Positions 10,001 through 17,475 of a stretch of 64,000 bases of DNA are shown piece by piece. Position 1 is the stretch's first letter, and each line of letters starts with the position of its first letter. A program made the position numbers and the translations under genes. Under the pieces are notes generated by a model. That model ran no database searches, was not told the origin of the DNA, and saw only the letters and a list, made by a program, of their open reading frames with translations. Source of the stretch: UBA6168 sp041392505 (lineage in GTDB: Bacteria > Bacteroidota > Bacteroidia > Chitinophagales > Saprospiraceae); contig JAWKLX010000013.1 of the NCBI GenBank assembly GCA_041392505.1, positions 124,001-188,000 on the forward strand. The letters run 5' to 3'.

Positions 10001-11459
10001 TGCCGAATTGGTTTTGGAAATATCCGACCAAACCGACGCTGATTGTGGCAGCGACAACGGTACGGCAACCGTCTTGGCCAACGGCGGAACACCTGGTTAT
10101 GAATACGAATGGCCCAACGGTGAAACCACTGCGACCTTGGGTGGCTTGGCAGAAGGAACATACACGGTATCCGTCACCGATGCCAAGGGTTGCGAATCAA
10201 CTTTGGATGTAATCATTGAAACAGATCTCACCTCAGATACTGAATTTCCAGTTGTGGTGGTCAATGAAGACTTTACGGTACAGCTCGATGCCAATGGCAT
10301 GGCAACTATTAGTGTTGCGGACATTGATAATGGCAGTTCTGACAATTGTGGAATCGTTTCCATGGAACTGGATTTTACCAGTTTTGATTGCAACCAAGTC
10401 GGAGACAACGAAGTCACCTTGACTATTACGGATGTTGGTGGAAACGTCAGTTCAGCAACCGCCAACGTTATCGTTGAAGACATTACGCCACCGGTCATTG
10501 AGGGCTGCCCCGACAATATTGCCTTGTCCTATTGCGACCCAGTGGCCTTTTTCGACCTAACAGTTGTTGATAACTGTTCGCCGGATGTGCCACTGATCCA
10601 AACAAGTGGCCTTCCCAGTGGATCAACATTTCCTGTAGGGGAGACAACTCTGCAGACTTACGAAGTAACCGATGCTGGTGGCAATACAACCGTTTGCTCA
10701 TTTGAAATAGTAGTACCTGAGGCAATCGCTCCAAATACCGTTGTTTCCAACGTTTCTTGTTTTGGGGAAAATGATGGAAGTATCGAAACGAATACATCTG
10801 GCGGAAGCCCTGTTTATACTTACTTATGGAGCAACGACAGTACCACCATGTCCATCAACAATTTAGGGCCGGGCATGTATTCTGTGACCATTTCGGATGA
10901 AGCTGGTTGCGAAATAGTGGAGTCCTATGACATCAGCGAACCAACTGCCCTCATCACCACCCTAATCAACATTGTCAATGCTACCGACAACATGGCCAAT
11001 GGATCTGTGGACGTGACCGTCAGTGGGGGTGAAATGCCTTACACCTTCCAATGGGTCGACCTCAACGGAAATGTGGTCAGCACGACGGAAGATATCAGTG
11101 GCTTCGGCCCTGGCACGTATCAGTTATTCGCTACCGACGCCAACGGCTGTGTCTCCACCAGTGCGTACACGATTCAAGGTATGGTCCCAACCAACAACCC
11201 AGACCTTGATGCACGGGTCAAGATTTTCCCAAACCCTACCACAGGGACGCTTACGATCGAATTTATTGGCTTACCGATAACGGCAATCGACGTGACGGTC
11301 CACGATGTGGTTGGCCATTTGGTATTTAACCAACCGAAAGCATCGGTCAATGGCGGGAGATATTCGCTTAATTTGGCAAGTGTACCCGAAGGAGTCTATT
11401 TAGTGAAATTGAATATCGAAGGGGAGGTTGTGACGAAGAGGATTGTCAGAGTGAGGTAG
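7023..11459 (+). CDS. Large SprB-repeat/HYR adhesin with T9SS type A sorting domain
   Basis: 1478 residues, with a signal peptide at 1-21. The N-terminal ~160 residues form a domain often found ahead of repeat arrays in Saprospiria proteins (SYWFRFECTNDSPLSF). Ig/PKD-like units follow (FSYAWTTATGSITSG is close to a unit in the adhesin at 838-2832). About eight SprB-like repeats are visible, each ending L-PG-Y-VT-TDA-GC (for example LAPGNYTVTVTDANGC). A HYR-like pair near residues 1075-1235 interrupts the array (DITPPVIEGCPDNIALSY). The last ~85 residues are a type A sorting domain starting VKIFPNPTTGTLTIEF and ending TKRIVRVR. Family knowledge links SprB repeats to gliding adhesins such as Flavobacterium SprB. 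No other gliding gene is adjacent, so a surface-adhesion role is inference. Confidence 0.9.
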   Translation: MKKSYLTFLVFYAFTCFSYAQFNDCCTGNKLTSNAPLTVDVLNGPGKLETISDCSCLSGDETNSYWFRFECTNDSPLSFAVRSLNGGGDYDWALFQGGCPCAAGDLGPAIACDNTDATPPAPFGPTGMGNPAQFGFPGATQFQPSFQMMQGVSYVLVVNNKTNTEGFNLEFSPDSRIGQIPQSPPGPISGPTVTCPGGVSTFSIPPSPIFGTTFRWNVSPNPNAPITQNTNELDFTFTDPGLYSVCVAEVLPGECGDLSMFTCILVDVVPIPITAISDFICLPGSYITENGEEYFNEGVYTINLESSIGCDSVVVLTLESAGIDLDVQTDIVCQGSCVMFEGEEYCDEGSYDKIYTNQFGCDSIISLNLITIPLDINVVGEDTLTCNKTSLFLDASMTLAGGETSFIWKNPAGDTLDTDSILFVNAPGIYTIEVTTIVGDEICVEEEDIEIIGDNAPPADVTATADPLSCVSNSIGLYGNSSTPDVTYVWTGPGNFFSTEQNPTATASGLYTLTVTGKNGCTKIATILVEALALPTAVANANQPLNCNNASVFLSGTGSSFGPEFSYAWTTATGSITSGENTLTPTVNAPGIYTLTVTNTTNGCTQTDQAEVIELPVVTAGISAQTNVLCFGENNGSATAFGGGGDGNFTYNWSNSMTGSTVNNLSEGNYIVTISDGLNCTATASVVITQPVALQPNASANAQTMPNVNDGNAVANPTGGTPGYTYLWSNGLTTSSIDGLAPGNYTVTVTDANGCQSVETVTVNEIECFISVDFEQADVSCNGFMDGSATLVLTNAVDPVSYIWSNDETTATISNLAPGTYSVTATDVNDCEIVASVTIQGPSALNVNAIATDQIAPGTNDGTATANPTGGTSPYTYLWSTDETTASISNLAPGDYTVTITDANDCQQSQTVTVEMIDCGISLSIDFSDISCNGIQDGQATVLPTGGSSPFTYNWSNDETTQSIGNLSAGTYDVTVTDASDCPAFGQVTITEPAELVLEISDQTDADCGSDNGTATVLANGGTPGYEYEWPNGETTATLGGLAEGTYTVSVTDAKGCESTLDVIIETDLTSDTEFPVVVVNEDFTVQLDANGMATISVADIDNGSSDNCGIVSMELDFTSFDCNQVGDNEVTLTITDVGGNVSSATANVIVEDITPPVIEGCPDNIALSYCDPVAFFDLTVVDNCSPDVPLIQTSGLPSGSTFPVGETTLQTYEVTDAGGNTTVCSFEIVVPEAIAPNTVVSNVSCFGENDGSIETNTSGGSPVYTYLWSNDSTTMSINNLGPGMYSVTISDEAGCEIVESYDISEPTALITTLINIVNATDNMANGSVDVTVSGGEMPYTFQWVDLNGNVVSTTEDISGFGPGTYQLFATDANGCVSTSAYTIQGMVPTNNPDLDARVKIFPNPTTGTLTIEFIGLPITAIDVTVHDVVGHLVFNQPKASVNGGRYSLNLASVPEGVYLVKLNIEGEVVTKRIVRVR

Positions 11460-11466
11460 ATAGTTC

Positions 11467-11502
11467 GATGGTTGGATGGTCTATGTTGACCATCCAACCA
11501 TC
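11467..11502. terminator. Bidirectional terminator between convergent genes
   Basis: A perfect 15-bp stem (11467-11481 with 11488-11502), a six-base loop, and a T-rich tail on the plus side (ATCTTTTATTTTTT). It lies between the stop of the adhesin and the stop of the facing T9SS gene, so it can serve both. Confidence 0.85.
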
Positions 11503-11508
11503 AATCTT

Positions 11509-12366
11509 TTATTTTTTCAACATCTGCACAGCGGCCAAATGGCCATCTCCACAAAGCTGAACTACATAGAGTCCGGGAGTTAAATGAGCAACATCAATGT
11601 TGGCACCTTGCTCTCCGATCTGGACATCCAAAGATGAGGTTGACGCTATTTTACCTTGAATATCCATAATGCGAATCTTGAAATTCCCACTGATCCGGCT
11701 GTTGATTTGTAGATTGAGGTTTTCACCGACCGGATTTGGGACTACCTCCATACTTGCAATTTCTTGCCCTTTGTCCCAAACACTGCTAACAGGCATTTCT
11801 GTCAGCGCAAGGCTACCGTTGGCAATTGCATCCCCAGTGTTATTATTATTTCCATTGGCAGCGTTGACGGCTGCAAAAATAGTAACGTTACCAGTACCTA
11901 AAGCTGGTGCAATCCACTCCATTTCGAAAGTCCCAGCCGTAGAAGGAGTACTATGCTCCACATAAGATCGGCCCCCTAGTGAGATTTTATGCTTGCCGGC
12001 ACCAATGTCGCCCCAGTCTCCGGCTTGGTTATTATTAACATCTAACACTACCGATTGAAAGCCATATTCAGAGGGAGTGCCCACTCCTGCGGTAGCTGTT
12101 ATTTTTACCTGATAAGATTTAGCTGGTTCATAAGCCGTAACGGCACTACCATTATCCAACAATTCTATGGAAAGGCTAGGATTAAAATTTCCGCCACTGT
12201 GGCATCCTGTATTGGCACAAGTGCCGGGTTGGCCATTATTTTGGAGAAAGCTGCCCGGCGCCCCTGTCACCTGGAATCCAGAATTGCCAGGGCCATTTGA
12301 ATTGCCTAACACGAACAGGGCAACGCTAAGGAAAAGAAATACTTTGTAAATGTTTTTGATCTTCAT
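11509..12366 (-). CDS. T9SS-exported protein with CX4CH motif (choice-of-anchor V-like domain)
   Basis: 285 residues. The ATG at 12366 is used because it begins a signal peptide (KNIYKVFLFLSVALFVL). The longer frame to 12543 adds 59 residues without any pattern. The exported part starts GNSNGPGNSGFQVTGAPG and has C50-ANTG-C55-H56-SGG, resembling the Cys/His motif of the Bacteroidota choice-of-anchor V family, which is related to Reeler-like folds. The core ends near residue 200, and the last ~80 residues are a type A sorting domain (VVPNPVGENLNLQI, PGLYVVQL). The CX4CH spacing is used by some c-type hemes, but heme binding here is only a possibility. It shares a terminator with the adhesin it faces. 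Confidence 0.8.
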   Translation of the reverse strand: MKIKNIYKVFLFLSVALFVLGNSNGPGNSGFQVTGAPGSFLQNNGQPGTCANTGCHSGGNFNPSLSIELLDNGSAVTAYEPAKSYQVKITATAGVGTPSEYGFQSVVLDVNNNQAGDWGDIGAGKHKISLGGRSYVEHSTPSTAGTFEMEWIAPALGTGNVTIFAAVNAANGNNNNTGDAIANGSLALTEMPVSSVWDKGQEIASMEVVPNPVGENLNLQINSRISGNFKIRIMDIQGKIASTSSLDVQIGEQGANIDVAHLTPGLYVVQLCGDGHLAAVQMLKK

Positions 12367-12556
12367 AAGTAAAAGTTTGGTTTGTGATTTATGATGTGAT
12401 GGAAAAAAACTGTTAGCTTTTCGCCAGTACCCTAGACAAGGTTTATGGTAAAAAGTTAATAGCATTTTCAAAAAACTTCTAGTTAATTTGATTGAAAGAT
12501 TTGGATGGCTAACAAGAGAAAGCCCAAATATATGTAGGCACATGCTTTCTGATATT

Positions 12557-12580
12557 AAAAGACAGGACTCTGTCTTTTTT
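12557..12580 (+). terminator. Orphan terminator-like hairpin
   Basis: A nine-base stem AAAAGACAG/CTGTCTTTT (12557-12565 with 12570-12578), a four-base loop, and a T run follow. No plus-strand gene ends upstream. It lies upstream of the minus-strand T9SS gene start, so it may end an unseen short transcript. Confidence 0.5.
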
Positions 12581-12692
12581 CGTACATATACAGGGTGGAA
12601 AGGGAAATAGCTGCGAAGGGATGTATAAAGAAAGGATAGGAATCAATTTTAGGAATCCTGTAGCCCAATTTAAAGACAGCAAATTGAGCAAA

Positions 12693-12732
12693 AAAAAACC
12701 GCCGGACGTTCAAGTACGTCCGGCGGTTTTTT
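12693..12732. terminator. Strong perfect hairpin terminator without an obvious gene
   Basis: A 17-bp perfect stem (12693-12709 with 12716-12732) with a CCGCCGGACG core and a six-base loop, flanked by A and T runs on either side, as in a bidirectional intrinsic terminator. No gene is recognised immediately on either side. Confidence 0.75.
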
Positions 12733-13513
12733 CTTCGATCATCCTACTTGCTTTTAACCGCCTGCTTAAAAAAGCATCAATTAACGGCCCCGCTGTTTTT
12801 TATTACTTTATTGTGTTGTTGGTTGACAGCAGCGATTGTCATTTTCAAACATACACCTTTTAAAACGGGTATTCAGCAATTTGGATCATCGGGCCTGAAG
12901 TGTCCGCAGAGTTTTTGTTTCATGCTCCGCGGCTTAGTAGTATGGTGGACTAGTCATAATAAAAAAATTAAAAATTGCAGTTGTTCAAACGGTTTTTAGA
13001 CTTTTGTAATCCCCTGAAAAAATGGACAGCATAAACCAAGTACGGGGGATCTTAGAAGTAAATTGCCGCCCTTATTGCATCAGCCTTCCTTTATAAAAAT
13101 GGTTCATTGAAAATGAAGGAAAACCTTGCATGTCCAGAAACATTTTTAGGAAAAACAGTTAAAGGAAATTAAGTTAGGTCTTTGACCTATGGTAGGATAG
13201 GAGTTATTGATTCCACTGTTTTTCCTGCAAGGAGGTGGAAAGACTTTTGAACAAAAAACATTCAATGAACAAAGGAAAACTACCGTTTTCGCAACTGTTT
13301 TTAAATTTTGATTAACGATACAATTTTACGTTTTAATTCCGAAATTAACAAAATATTCAGCCTTTAATTTATTTAATTTAATTATCAAAAAAATATTATT
13401 CCGAAATTAATTTTTTCAAAAACCCTCTTAATCAAGAGTTTCCAACCCTTGCCTAAACTTTAACTTTAGGTAGTTTTTTTTTCATTTCCCAAATCCCCAC
13501 TTCCCACTTTTAT

Positions 13514-13521
13514 TAACTTTG
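13514..13521 (+). promoter_or_regulatory. Candidate -7 element of the YdeI-like gene
   Basis: TAACTTTG matches TAnnTTTG and ends 19 bases before the ATG at 13541. No clear TTG is found at the -33 position, so support is partial. Confidence 0.35.
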
Positions 13522-13540
13522 AAAATAAATAAATTTTAAC

Positions 13541-14050
13541 ATGGAATTCACCGCCGTACTTTCCAAATTCGACTCGCCGCTTTGGGGTTTCCATATCAAA
13601 GTTCCTGATGCAGTCACACAATATTTTTTATCCAGCGGCAACAAACGGGTTTTATGCAGCCTGAATGGGGAAATACCTTTTCCATGTGCATTGATGCCAA
13701 ACGGCAATGGCTATCACTTTATCAATATCAATAAGGAAATGCGGGATAAATTGAAATTGAAAATTGGTTCGGAGGTCACCACCGTTCTTCAAAAAGACGA
13801 AAGCAAATATGGCATGCCGATGCCGGAGGAAATGGACGAACTCCTGCACCAAGACCCAGAAGGCAACCATTGGTTTCAATCGCTGACTCCGGGCAAACAG
13901 CGCAGCCTGTTGTATATAATCGGAAAACCAAAGGGAGCGGAAACAAGGCTGAAAAAAGCGCTGGTCATCATCGAACATTTAAAAGCCAACCAGGGAAAAA
14001 TAGACTTTAGACGTTTGCAAGAAGATATGAAGGGAGCGAATAAAATGTAA
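13541..14050 (+). CDS. DUF1905 / YdeI-OmpD-associated family protein
   Basis: 169 residues with no signal peptide, hence cytoplasmic. The N-terminal half has the DUF1905 beta-barrel-like pattern (AVLSKFDSPLWGFHIKVP, KRVLCSLNG, PFPCALMPNGNGYHF, IGSEVTTVLQKDESKYG). The C-terminal half has the YdeI/OmdA signature (WFQSLTPGKQRSLLYIIG). Family members are annotated as bacteriocin-protection or OmpD-associated proteins, but the biochemical role is not established. The stop is 49 bases before recO, and the two may be co-transcribed. Confidence 0.8.
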   Translation: MEFTAVLSKFDSPLWGFHIKVPDAVTQYFLSSGNKRVLCSLNGEIPFPCALMPNGNGYHFININKEMRDKLKLKIGSEVTTVLQKDESKYGMPMPEEMDELLHQDPEGNHWFQSLTPGKQRSLLYIIGKPKGAETRLKKALVIIEHLKANQGKIDFRRLQEDMKGANKM

Positions 14051-14099
14051 AATCAATTTTAACCTTGCACAAAATTGTTTTGCAACAAACAAATAACCC

Positions 14100-14825
14100 A
14101 TGCTGATAAAAACCCGCGGCATTGTTCTAAAAACAAAAAAATACTCTGAAACGAGTATCATCGCTGATATCTACACCGAGGAGAAAGGGCTGCGTTCGTA
14201 CATCATCAGTGGAGTACGTGCAAAAAAGGCGAGGGTGAGTGCGGGGCTGCTGCAGGTCATGACGTTGGTGGACATCGTGGCCTACCACCGCGATGGCAAA
14301 GACCTGACTCGTCTGAAGGAAATCAAACCCCACCATGTTTTCCGATCCATTCCTTTTGATATAGCTAAAGGGGCCGTCGGAATGTTCATGATCGAAATAG
14401 CCCAAAAAACCATCTCCGGAGAAGAGCCGCAAAAAGACCTGTTTGAGTTTCTATTGCACAGTTTTACTTATTTGGATGAAACCTCCCATGCCTTTGCCAA
14501 TCTGCACCTCCATTTTATGATTAATCTGACTGAGCACCTTGGCTTTCTGCCCAGCGATAGCTACTCTGCCGCTACCCCTTTTTTCGATTTAGAAGAAGGC
14601 CGTTTTCTCCCTGCTTCCCCTCCGCACGCCCATTGGCTAGGCGATGTCATGAGTGCCAAGTTCAGTCAACTGCTGCATTTGCCCAAGGAACAATGCCACC
14701 TCATCCCCTTCAATCGGGATGAGCGAAAATCGTTGTTGCGGTCGCTGATTGACTTTTATCGTTTGCACATCGAGCATTTCCCTACCATTTATTCTTATGA
14801 AATATTGGAGGAGGTTTTGGGGTAG
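14100..14825 (+). CDS. recO: DNA repair protein RecO
   Basis: 241 residues, normal for Bacteroidota RecO. The N-terminal OB-fold begins with the family signature LIKTRGIVLKTKKYSETS and TEEKGLRSYIISGVR. The helical C-terminal domain contains EIAQKTISGEEP and LHLHFMINLTEHLGFLPS. RecO anneals SSB-coated single strands and loads RecA with RecR in gap repair. The cysteine zinc knuckle of some RecO proteins is not seen, as is usual in this phylum. The ATG at 14100 starts the OB-fold directly. No terminator is obvious after it. Confidence 0.93.
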   Translation: MLIKTRGIVLKTKKYSETSIIADIYTEEKGLRSYIISGVRAKKARVSAGLLQVMTLVDIVAYHRDGKDLTRLKEIKPHHVFRSIPFDIAKGAVGMFMIEIAQKTISGEEPQKDLFEFLLHSFTYLDETSHAFANLHLHFMINLTEHLGFLPSDSYSAATPFFDLEEGRFLPASPPHAHWLGDVMSAKFSQLLHLPKEQCHLIPFNRDERKSLLRSLIDFYRLHIEHFPTIYSYEILEEVLG

Positions 14826-15071
14826 TTTTCGGAGTAAAATACCTTTTGATAAATAGCGCAATGACCCGCCGGTTTCGACTGCCTATTCTTTTTTTAAATA
14901 AAAATGAAAAAAAAATCCCAACCCGTGCAGCGGATCGCCCGTTCCTCCGATTTAGTGGGCGCATGGAGCAATCAGATCTGAAAGAAAATGCTGCTAAATA
15001 TTTTTTTAACAAAAAAGCTAATGGCATTTCCGCTAATTAATGGGGAATGCCAAAACCAAAACCTTTTAACA

Positions 15072-16847
15072 ATGAAAAAACTAGGAATCCTTTGCCTGTT
15101 ATTTATTATCGCCCTCTCGGCCTGTCGTGACAACAAAGACGACGTGACTACAACTGAGGTGCCTTATGTGCCCCCCATCATCAATTGGTCTCCCACTACG
15201 GCATTGGTCAACGGTTCGGTGACGGGCTTCGTGACCGATGAGGCAGGCGAACCAGTCGCCAACGCCAGTGTCAAAGTTGGCACCCTCACTACCACTACCG
15301 ACGACTATGGACATTTCTTTATTACCGATCAATCGCTCAATGCAAAAGGCACCGTGGTATTGGTTGAAAAGGCTGGCTACTTCAACGGTTCCCGCCGCTT
15401 TTCCGCAGTGGAAAACCAAACCAACCGGGTCAAAATCGAACTGTTGACCAAGTCTTTTGACTACAGCTTCAACGCCGCAGCTGGAGGTACCATCCAGACT
15501 ACCGATGGCGCTTCAATCGTCTTCCGCCCCAACAGTATTAAAAAGGCCAACGGAGCCATTTACACAGGAGAGGTGAAGGTGGCCGCCAAATGGCTCGACC
15601 CATCCAGCGTCCGGACGTTTGATCAAATGCCGGGCAACCTGCAAGGCGTTGACCGGGAAATCGAAGAAGTGGCCCTCGGCACTTATGGTATGATGGCCGT
15701 AGAACTCGAAAGCGATGCCGGTGAAGCGTTGAATATTTCCGAAGGGAACACCGCCACACTGAGCATGCCTGTCCCAACTTCTTTACAAGGCAATGCTCCT
15801 TCAGAAATCCCACTTTGGTCATATAATGAAGAGTATGGCATTTGGGTGGAAGAAGAATTTGCTGCTACCCTAACCAATGGTGCTTATGTAGGTGAGGTGT
15901 CGCATTTTTCTTTCTGGAACTGTGATTACCCTTACCCATTGATTGAATTGACAGCCAACTTCGAAAATCAAAATGGAGACCCCCTCTCTAACTACCGAGT
16001 GGTAATCACTTTAGGTGTCTTTACTGGCTCTGGATATACCTGCCCTGATGGATCACTCACGGCGTTAGTGCCTGCCAATGAAGATTTGGTTTTGGAAGTT
16101 TATAGTATATGTGGTGACGTACTGTACAGCCAAAACATTGGCCCTTTTGCAGATGACACCAGCCTCGGTACAATCGCTATCTCCAACTCCTCTGTATACC
16201 AGACAACCATAACTGGTGATTTGGTTGATTGCAACAATGACCCGGTACAGAATGGTGTAATTATAGCGGAATTTGATGGCCACACAGTGTATGAATACGT
16301 GACTGGCGGTTCGTTTGACATGTCATTCACCACTTGTTCTAACTCAGCGGACGTGACCCTCATCGGAACCGACATTGACGCTTTGGTCCAAAGCGATCCA
16401 CTTACCTATGCTGCGAATGGCACCTATACCGGAGTACAGGTCAGTGCATGCGGTGTAGATCTGCAGAATTACATTTCAATTTCCGTTGATGGAGCAACGC
16501 CAGCTACCATTTACAACCCTTCATACGCTTTTCCTGATTCAACAGCGACAGGCCTCAATGCCACTAGCTTCAATCATTACGCTAACAACGCAGCCTATAT
16601 CTATTTCACTGTTGATGGCATGACTGCCGGTGACTATTCTGGATCCAATTCCATCTTTAGCTTCTCAGATTTCACCAACGGCTGGGATTTTGGCCAGGGT
16701 CAAAGTTTTGACAATTTCAACATTAGTGAATATGGCGCTGTTGGCGAGGAAATAATCGGCACTTTTGGAGGAACGCTTATAAACTATGCAGTGCAACCTC
16801 CTGCCACTGTTACAGTAACTGGATCGTTCAACGTAATAAGGCAATAA
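15072..16847 (+). CDS. Lipoprotein with carboxypeptidase regulatory-like domain
   Basis: 591 residues. The ATG at 15072 is chosen because it starts a lipoprotein signal, MKKLGILCLLFIIALSAC, with the lipid-bearing Cys at 18. The frame extends upstream to 14988, but those 28 residues do not fit an export signal. A carboxypeptidase regulatory-like fold occupies about 52-115 (GFVTDEAGEPVANASVKVG, TTDDYGHFFI). A middle part is shared with large Bacteroidota lipoproteins (IVFRPNSIKKANGAIYTGEVKVAAKW; FSFWNCDYPYPLIEL). The C-terminal half is a beta-rich region of unknown fold. The protein is probably anchored in the outer membrane. An imperfect hairpin at 15022-15052 lies in its leader. Function unknown. 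Confidence 0.85.
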   Translation: MKKLGILCLLFIIALSACRDNKDDVTTTEVPYVPPIINWSPTTALVNGSVTGFVTDEAGEPVANASVKVGTLTTTTDDYGHFFITDQSLNAKGTVVLVEKAGYFNGSRRFSAVENQTNRVKIELLTKSFDYSFNAAAGGTIQTTDGASIVFRPNSIKKANGAIYTGEVKVAAKWLDPSSVRTFDQMPGNLQGVDREIEEVALGTYGMMAVELESDAGEALNISEGNTATLSMPVPTSLQGNAPSEIPLWSYNEEYGIWVEEEFAATLTNGAYVGEVSHFSFWNCDYPYPLIELTANFENQNGDPLSNYRVVITLGVFTGSGYTCPDGSLTALVPANEDLVLEVYSICGDVLYSQNIGPFADDTSLGTIAISNSSVYQTTITGDLVDCNNDPVQNGVIIAEFDGHTVYEYVTGGSFDMSFTTCSNSADVTLIGTDIDALVQSDPLTYAANGTYTGVQVSACGVDLQNYISISVDGATPATIYNPSYAFPDSTATGLNATSFNHYANNAAYIYFTVDGMTAGDYSGSNSIFSFSDFTNGWDFGQGQSFDNFNISEYGAVGEEIIGTFGGTLINYAVQPPATVTVTGSFNVIRQ

Positions 16848-16859
16848 ATTTGTCCTAAT

Positions 16860-16900
16860 ATTACAGGTGGTTAAATTAATTTAACCACCTGTAATTTTTA
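16860..16900. terminator. Terminator: 36-bp perfect palindrome
   Basis: Bases 16860-16895 are a perfect palindrome (TTACAGGTGGTTAAA arm), followed by TTTTTA. It closes the lipoprotein gene and lies only 16 bases before the sigma factor start. Confidence 0.85.
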
Positions 16901-16911
16901 TTTCCCATTTC

Positions 16912-17475
16912 TTGCTGACCGAAAAAAAACTGATAAAAGACTGCCAAAACGGCAACAAACAAGCGCAATACCTTTTGGTCAAAAGGTATTCAGGCATGCT
17001 CATGTCTGTTTGCCGCCGGTATGCTCGGGACGAAGCGATGGCCAAAGACGTGCTGCAAGAAACGCTCATCCGCATTTTTCAAAATATTGCCAAATATGAG
17101 CACACCGGTTCGTTCGAAGCATGGATGCGCCGGATTGCAGTAAGGCGGTCTTTGCAATGGTTGGAAAAAAGCAGTTTCCAGCATGAACTGCAACCGATCG
17201 AAATGCCCGACCATGATTTTTACGAACCAGAAATTTACAGTCAATTAGGAGCGGAAGAAATCATGGCTTTGCTACAAGAACTTCCCGAAGGATTTCGCAC
17301 CGTTTTCAATTTGAATATTGTAGAAGGATATTCTCATCAAGAAATCGCTGCGCTATTAGACATCACCGAAAGCACTTCCCGTTCGCAATTGGTGCGGGCG
17401 AGAAAATTATTACAGGAAAAAATAATTCAATTAAAAAAAACAAGCCGTTATGAAGTGGCCATTGTTCGAAAATAA
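16912..17475 (+). CDS. ECF-type RNA polymerase sigma-70 factor
   Basis: 187 residues. The start is a TTG at 16912. The frame is closed by a stop at 16882 and there is no ATG, while the product begins LTEKKLIKDCQNGNKQAQ, exactly where ECF factors of this phylum begin. Region 2 is seen as DVLQETLIRIFQNIAKYE and FEAWMRRIAVRRSLQWL. Region 4 is seen as VEGYSHQEIAALLDITESTS and RSQLVRARKLL. It recruits RNA polymerase to a specialised promoter set. The stop codon lies 26 bases inside the next gene, so the two are translationally coupled. The next gene is the likely anti-sigma partner. Confidence 0.92.
   Translation: MLTEKKLIKDCQNGNKQAQYLLVKRYSGMLMSVCRRYARDEAMAKDVLQETLIRIFQNIAKYEHTGSFEAWMRRIAVRRSLQWLEKSSFQHELQPIEMPDHDFYEPEIYSQLGAEEIMALLQELPEGFRTVFNLNIVEGYSHQEIAALLDITESTSRSQLVRARKLLQEKIIQLKKTSRYEVAIVRK

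Larger units (their letters stand above)
12367..13540. other. Long gene-poor region with two orphan hairpins
   Basis: About 1.17 kb, increasingly AT-rich to the right, without a convincing gene. Frames at 12621-12863 and 12748-12999 have no recognisable domain, and the first would run through a perfect terminator hairpin. Two terminator-like hairpins (12557-12580 and 12693-12732) lie only 110 bases apart with no gene between them, so a small RNA or a deleted gene is possible. The stretch from 12760 to 13300 shows nothing recognisable. Confidence 0.5.

Noticed and set aside
12748..12999. 83-codon frame with a hydrophobic segment in the gene-poor region
   Set aside because: No recognisable domain, no promoter match, and it lies in a region that otherwise looks non-coding.
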